A DNA stretch of 64,000 nt from Enoplosus armatus (lineage: Eukaryota; Chordata; Actinopteri; Centrarchiformes; Enoplosidae), in contig NC_092191.1 in assembly GCF_043641665.1 (NCBI RefSeq), positions 16,337,501 through 16,401,500 on the forward strand, read 5' to 3'. Both the position numbers and the translations under genes were made by a program. Positions 62,281 through 64,000 of the stretch are shown piece after piece (position 1 is the stretch's first letter; each line of letters starts with the position of its first letter). Below the pieces are notes generated by a model that saw only the letters and a program-made list of their open reading frames with translations, was not told where the DNA came from and ran no database searches.

Positions 62281-64000
62281 GAGCGGCAAAGACTTGGTTT
62301 GTTTCACTAGATAACATTAGCTCCGACTTCCTCTCCTTACAGCTCTAAACCCTGACTGACCCTTTCATAAGACACTCAAACTCCTAATCTCAAAGGACTA
62401 AAGCACTAAAGTCACCCGTATACTGAAGAAATGTGCTGCTGAGTTTAGGAATCAGAAAGCTGTTTGTCTTCAAGGTTCTGTCGGCGCTTACACAAGCATA
62501 CAGAGTCCATTGTAAAGATAAATGCTACCATTTAACTAAGGCTGGAGAAAAGATGCTAAGTTGGCTAATTACAGATTTAGTGCAGGAATGGTAAACCAGT
62601 TACAAAGCAAGAGAGAAGAGCTTCAATTAGCTACATTAGAGATGTATGCTGGACTGTGAAAACACTGTATGGTAATTCTATCTTTTATCTCCTTTATTGT
62701 GCTGATTAGTGCAGTGGGGAGGGGGGTGCTCTATCTAATCTGATCACAGAGCATTGTGTTTGGGGTCATTAACCTATGGGAGGTCCTAAGGTTGACAAGT
62801 CAGCGCCTACCCCCCTCTACCTTTTTTTATGGAATTCGCTCATCCCTGAGTTCCTCTGTCTCTGCAGACAACACAACGGCAACCACAAAAACAACCAAAG
62901 AAAACAAAAGACGAGAGGAAAAACAGCCGACGGAGCTATTTGCATGGCTTGTGACTACTGACCGCGGATCCTGGACTTGCCTAAGCAGCAGGATGTCTGC
63001 CCCTTTAGTCTCTGTTGTTGTCGGCTATTTTCTTTCTCTGGGCTGCATCCTAGTCCCAAGAGATGAAGGGGTCAATCTATCCCTCAACATCTGGGATCTG
63101 CATTAGAAATGACTAGTACTTTACTGCATAGCCTACTAGCAATCATGACTGTGGTAAGGCCCTGCTTCATGTAACTGACATCTGCATTCATATGCATAAA
63201 GATCCAACAAGCTTCATCAGTCAAAGCCTTCTCCTACCAACCATTTTGGGCCTTGATGCCTACATTTACATCTATATAAACCCACAATAATGAAATCTAA
63301 CATCTGTCTGCATATTTACCCATTCACTGATTTATGTTTTTTTCTCCATAAACCCTCTTTCTATCCCTGTCACACACATTACAGCCTCTGCAAATCAAAA
63401 TTGTGAATAGTCTAGCATAACCAACAGCACCTCTCATCCACAAATCCTAGTTAAACTGTTGTGATACTGAAAAGCTGCCTGTCAGGATGGCAGAGCGGAG
63501 ATGAAAGGCCCACAGCAAAGATCGCTGCTGATTGCCTGTAGAGGATGAATATGCAAATAAAGCAGAAGGTAAATGAAAAACAAAGCGGGGGGTTTTGGCA
63601 GCAGCCTTTTACATGTTCCCCTTTATTTGGCATTGGTTAAGAACACGGAAAGTCTTTCAATAATGAATTCCAGTCAGAGCAAGGAAGGAGACATAAGGGG
63701 AAATCAGTCTCAGTTTTTCCCCTGTGAGCCCTTGAGCAGTTTTGGGGCCTATTGTATTTCACACAAGCTTTTCAGTGAACACACACTACGCTTAAGTGAC
63801 AGATAAACGGAAAATTGAGGGAGATAAAATAATATCCATAACACCTAGCTTACATTACACCAATCAGACTGGGTCTACACATTTTGGCAGACAGTCCAGA
63901 AAGTAGGGCACCACAGGCTGCCAACTGCAAGCCCTATCTATTGACCACAGCAACAGCAAAATAGTAAATCAATTATCTGGTCGAATGTCTGTCATGAGAG
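62281..64000. other. Non-coding interval to the window end
   Basis: Two good plus-strand acceptors occur (ctcctctccttacag-type near 62342 and tctgtctctgcag ending at 62868) without convincing donors. Octamers lie at 62938-62945 and 63551-63558. The 116-codon plus frame 62756-63106 crosses the second acceptor and has no family resemblance. Confidence 0.5.

Noticed and set aside
62756..63106. 116-codon plus frame crossing a good acceptor at 62868
   Set aside because: No matching donor with a conserved-looking frame, and no family resemblance.

Overview
The window looks like vertebrate nuclear DNA, most likely from a ray-finned (probably percomorph-type) fish. The signs are AT-rich non-coding sequence, many short CA/TG, GA and AT microsatellites and homopolymer runs, two non-autonomous DNA-transposon-like insertions and one further repeat-like fragment. 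There are no operons, bacterial promoters, CRISPR arrays, rRNA or convincing tRNA genes, and no long coding frame that reads like a known protein. The fish assignment rests on repeat style recalled by eye and was not tested by a search.

Layout. Almost all 64 kb is non-coding. The simplest reading is one very large intron, or a gene-poor interval, of a gene transcribed on the minus strand. The best coding evidence is a 30-nt microexon at 31294-31323 (minus). It has a perfect TACTAAC branch site, a clean pyrimidine tract, an AG acceptor and a GTGAGC donor; its length is a multiple of three and all three frames are open. A weaker 63-nt exon candidate lies at 1156-1218 on the same strand. Two juxtaposed acceptor-donor sites on that strand (near 6749 and 27214) resemble recursive-splicing sites of long introns. 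I could not identify the host gene.

Mobile and structured DNA. A 253-bp MITE with perfect 20-bp terminal inverted repeats lies at 15388-15640. A 535-bp foldback-type element with imperfect termini lies at 45493-46027, between a G13 run and a GA repeat. A degraded repeat-like fragment lies near 37015-37225. Two adjacent perfect hairpins occupy 12373-12460.

Possible regulatory DNA. A relatively CpG-rich segment at 57.8-58.9 kb carries a perfect TGACGTCA site and the longest open frame of the window (217 codons, not protein-like). Several TAAT- and octamer-containing stretches (about 7.0, 15.1, 17.7, 44.6 and 47.2 kb) look like candidate conserved non-coding elements, but conservation cannot be judged from one sequence. 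I see no previously undescribed multi-gene system; the microexon and its intronic setting are the most interesting content.
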